NCBI RefSeq assembly: GCF_021698975.1
Contig: NZ_SSXA01000035.1
Location: forward strand, 1-37,743
Direction: 5' to 3'
Length of the DNA stretch: 37,743 nucleotides
From: Blastococcus sp. KM273128
GTDB lineage: Bacteria; Actinomycetota; Actinomycetes; Mycobacteriales; Geodermatophilaceae
Positions 36,418 to 37,743 of the stretch are shown here, piece by piece (the stretch's first letter is position 1; every line of letters begins with the position of its first letter). The notes under the pieces are model-generated. The model searched no databases and was not told the origin of the DNA. It saw only the letters and a program-made list of their open reading frames with translations. The translations under genes and the position numbers were made by a program.

Positions 36418-37645
36418 GGGCCCGTGGTCCTGCTGGGATGGGTGTTGCTGAGACACCAACGCCAGATGAGGTCCACGAGCCGTGTTCGAGCCTACGGGCT
36501 CGCAGCGGGATGCTGCGAGCGCGCTCTTCAACTTGCCCGACTACCGCGTGCTGAGCGCCGTCGACGCCGACGATGGCGTGCGCCGGGTCGAGGTGGAGTC
36601 CACCGACCCACCCGGCTGCCCAGTCTGCGGGGTGCTCGCCGGGCGCGTGCACTCCCGCCGCCGCCAGACGCTGCGTGACCTCCCGGTCGCCGGACCCACC
36701 GAGGTGGTGTGGGTCAAGCGCCGCTGGTTCTGCGACCAGGCCCGCTGTTCACGGCAGACGTTCAGCGAGGTCACCGACCAGGTGCCGGCCTTCGCCCGCT
36801 CGACCGCCCGGCTGTGCCAGGCGTTGGTCGCCGCGGTCGTGGTCAGCGGCCGGGCGGCCAGCGAGGTCGCCCGCGCGCACCGGGTCTCCTGGTGGCTGGT
36901 GCAGTCCATGCTCACCGCCGCCGCCGACCTCATCACCGACCCCGACGACGTACTCGTGCGCCGGCTGGGGGTCGATGAGCACCGCTACCGCTCGGTGCGC
37001 TTCTTCCGCGAGGCCGACGGCGGGTGGCGGCGCTACGAGCCGTGGATGACCACCCTGGTCGACGCCGACACCGGCCGCGTCCTGGGCGTGGTCGACGGCC
37101 GCGACTCCGCCGGCGTCGGCGCCTGGCTGGCCGCCCGCTCCGCCGCCTGGCGGGATGCGGTGGAAGTGGTGGCCATCGACCCGTCGGCGGCTTTCCGCAA
37201 GGCGCTACGCGACCACCTGCCGCACGCCGCGGTCAGCGTCGACCCGTTCCACCTGGTCAAGCTTGCCAACGACGTCGTGACCGAGGTGCGCCAGCGAGTG
37301 GTCCGCGAGCACAAGGGCCGCCGCGGCCGCGGCACCGACCCGGCCTGGACCAACCGGCGGCTGCTGGTGCGCGCCGGGGACACGCTCAGCCCTCGAGCGC
37401 TGGCCCGGCTCAAGGCCACCCTGCGCGCCGACGACCCGACCGACGAGATCGGCGCCGCCTGGGGCGTGAAGGAGCAGCTGCGTCGACTGCTGGCCAGCGG
37501 CTCATTGGCCGAAGCGCACGAGCAGAAGATGCGTCTGGGCGCGTTCGTGCTGGCCGCGAACATGGCCGAGACCAACCGGCTCTGGGCCACCATCGACGTC
37601 TGGTGGGACGCCATCGAGGTGCTCGTCGTCACCGGCGTCACCAAC
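36418..37645 (+). mobile_element. ISL3-family insertion sequence remnant
   Basis: The remnant spans the transposase and a leader starting near 36418 with a small palindrome (GGTGT...ACACC, about 36437-36455). The right part of the element is missing, so no terminal inverted-repeat pair could be matched and the left boundary is approximate. The 331 bp from proS to the transposase hold nothing else except the possible gene relic at 36230-36343. Confidence 0.5.
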
Positions 37646-37684
37646 CCGGGGCTTTCACGGGAGAGCGGCGTGACCGGGTGTTGA
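36482..37684 (+). pseudogene. ISL3-family transposase, 3'-truncated
   Basis: A 400-residue open frame; about the first 388 residues match ISL3 transposases. A zinc-finger has Cys46, Cys49, Cys84 and Cys89 (CPVCG and CDQARC), a helix-turn-helix region follows (about 115-140), then the catalytic domain with Asp165 (RLGVDEHRYRS) and Asp233 (VVAIDPSAAFRKAL). Family members go on with a conserved N-x-R-x-E segment that carries the catalytic Glu; here it is lost after GVTN and replaced by 12 unrelated residues (PGLSRESGVTGC). It is therefore probably inactive. GTG36482 is the likely start. Confidence 0.8.
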
Positions 37685-37743
37685 TCAACTGAAAAGTGCT
37701 CCTGACCAGCAAGGATGGGTCTTGTCGAGGGACCTATCCGCAC
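37679..37743 (+). mobile_element. Possible left end of a second IS (IS21-like)
   Basis: From 37679 the sequence reads TGTTGATCAACTGAAAAGTG, a TG-start with an internal AAAAGTG of the kind I associate with IS21-family ends. The window stops 65 bp later, before any transposase can be identified. Its position just beyond the ISL3 break suggests it may have cut that element. Confidence 0.3.

Overview
The window is a very GC-rich, densely coding stretch of an actinobacterial chromosome. It shows NTG starts, GTGA overlaps, long antisense open frames, a WhiG/FliA-type sigma factor, a DUF2469-rnhB pair, a DUF2631 protein and a BldM/WhiI-like regulator. Gene content fits the Geodermatophilaceae or a close relative. 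That placement is inference from memory of gene order; no search was run.

Most of the window is the conserved block that in Mycobacterium tuberculosis spans roughly rpsP to proS, read on the minus strand. From right to left: proS; rpsP-khpA-rimM-trmD-nudix; rplS; lepB; an atypical LuxR-type response regulator; rnhB-DUF2469-yraN-comM(yifB)-dprA-xerC; whiG; a plus-strand M23/DUF4262 pair; rpsB, tsf, pyrH, frr, cdsA; a patch of alternating-strand genes (DUF952-GNAT fusion, SpoU methyltransferase, PPK2); rlmN-VIT1; a plus-strand group (LAxTG surface protein, LCP protein, DUF2631); dxr-rip1; a LysR/EamA divergent pair; ispG-GNAT-penicillin-binding lipoprotein; and at the far left a plus-strand lipoprotein/DUF4439 pair. 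Functions include translation, isoprenoid synthesis by the MEP pathway (dxr, ispG), phospholipid synthesis (cdsA), signal peptide and intramembrane proteolysis (lepB, rip1), DNA uptake and recombination (dprA, comM, xerC), and cell-wall assembly.

Non-standard points are these. (1) A cell-wall-anchored protein with a C-terminal LAYTG motif lies 2 bp upstream of an LCP ligase gene, and the pair is preceded by a near-consensus sigma-28/WhiG promoter; whiG itself lies in the window. (2) A BldM/WhiI-like regulator lacks the phosphoacceptor Asp and carries a CxC tail; its upstream region holds an inverted repeat and a weaker WhiG-like promoter. (3) A LysR/EamA pair splits the usual dxr-rip1-ispG run. 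(4) proS sits next to an ISL3 transposase remnant instead of beside the DUF4439 pair, and the ISL3 gene is cut off before its catalytic Glu, close to what may be the end of another IS.

No rRNA, tRNA, CRISPR array, prophage or clear defence system was found. The window is mainly housekeeping, so the novel-system candidates are modest and are stated as hypotheses.
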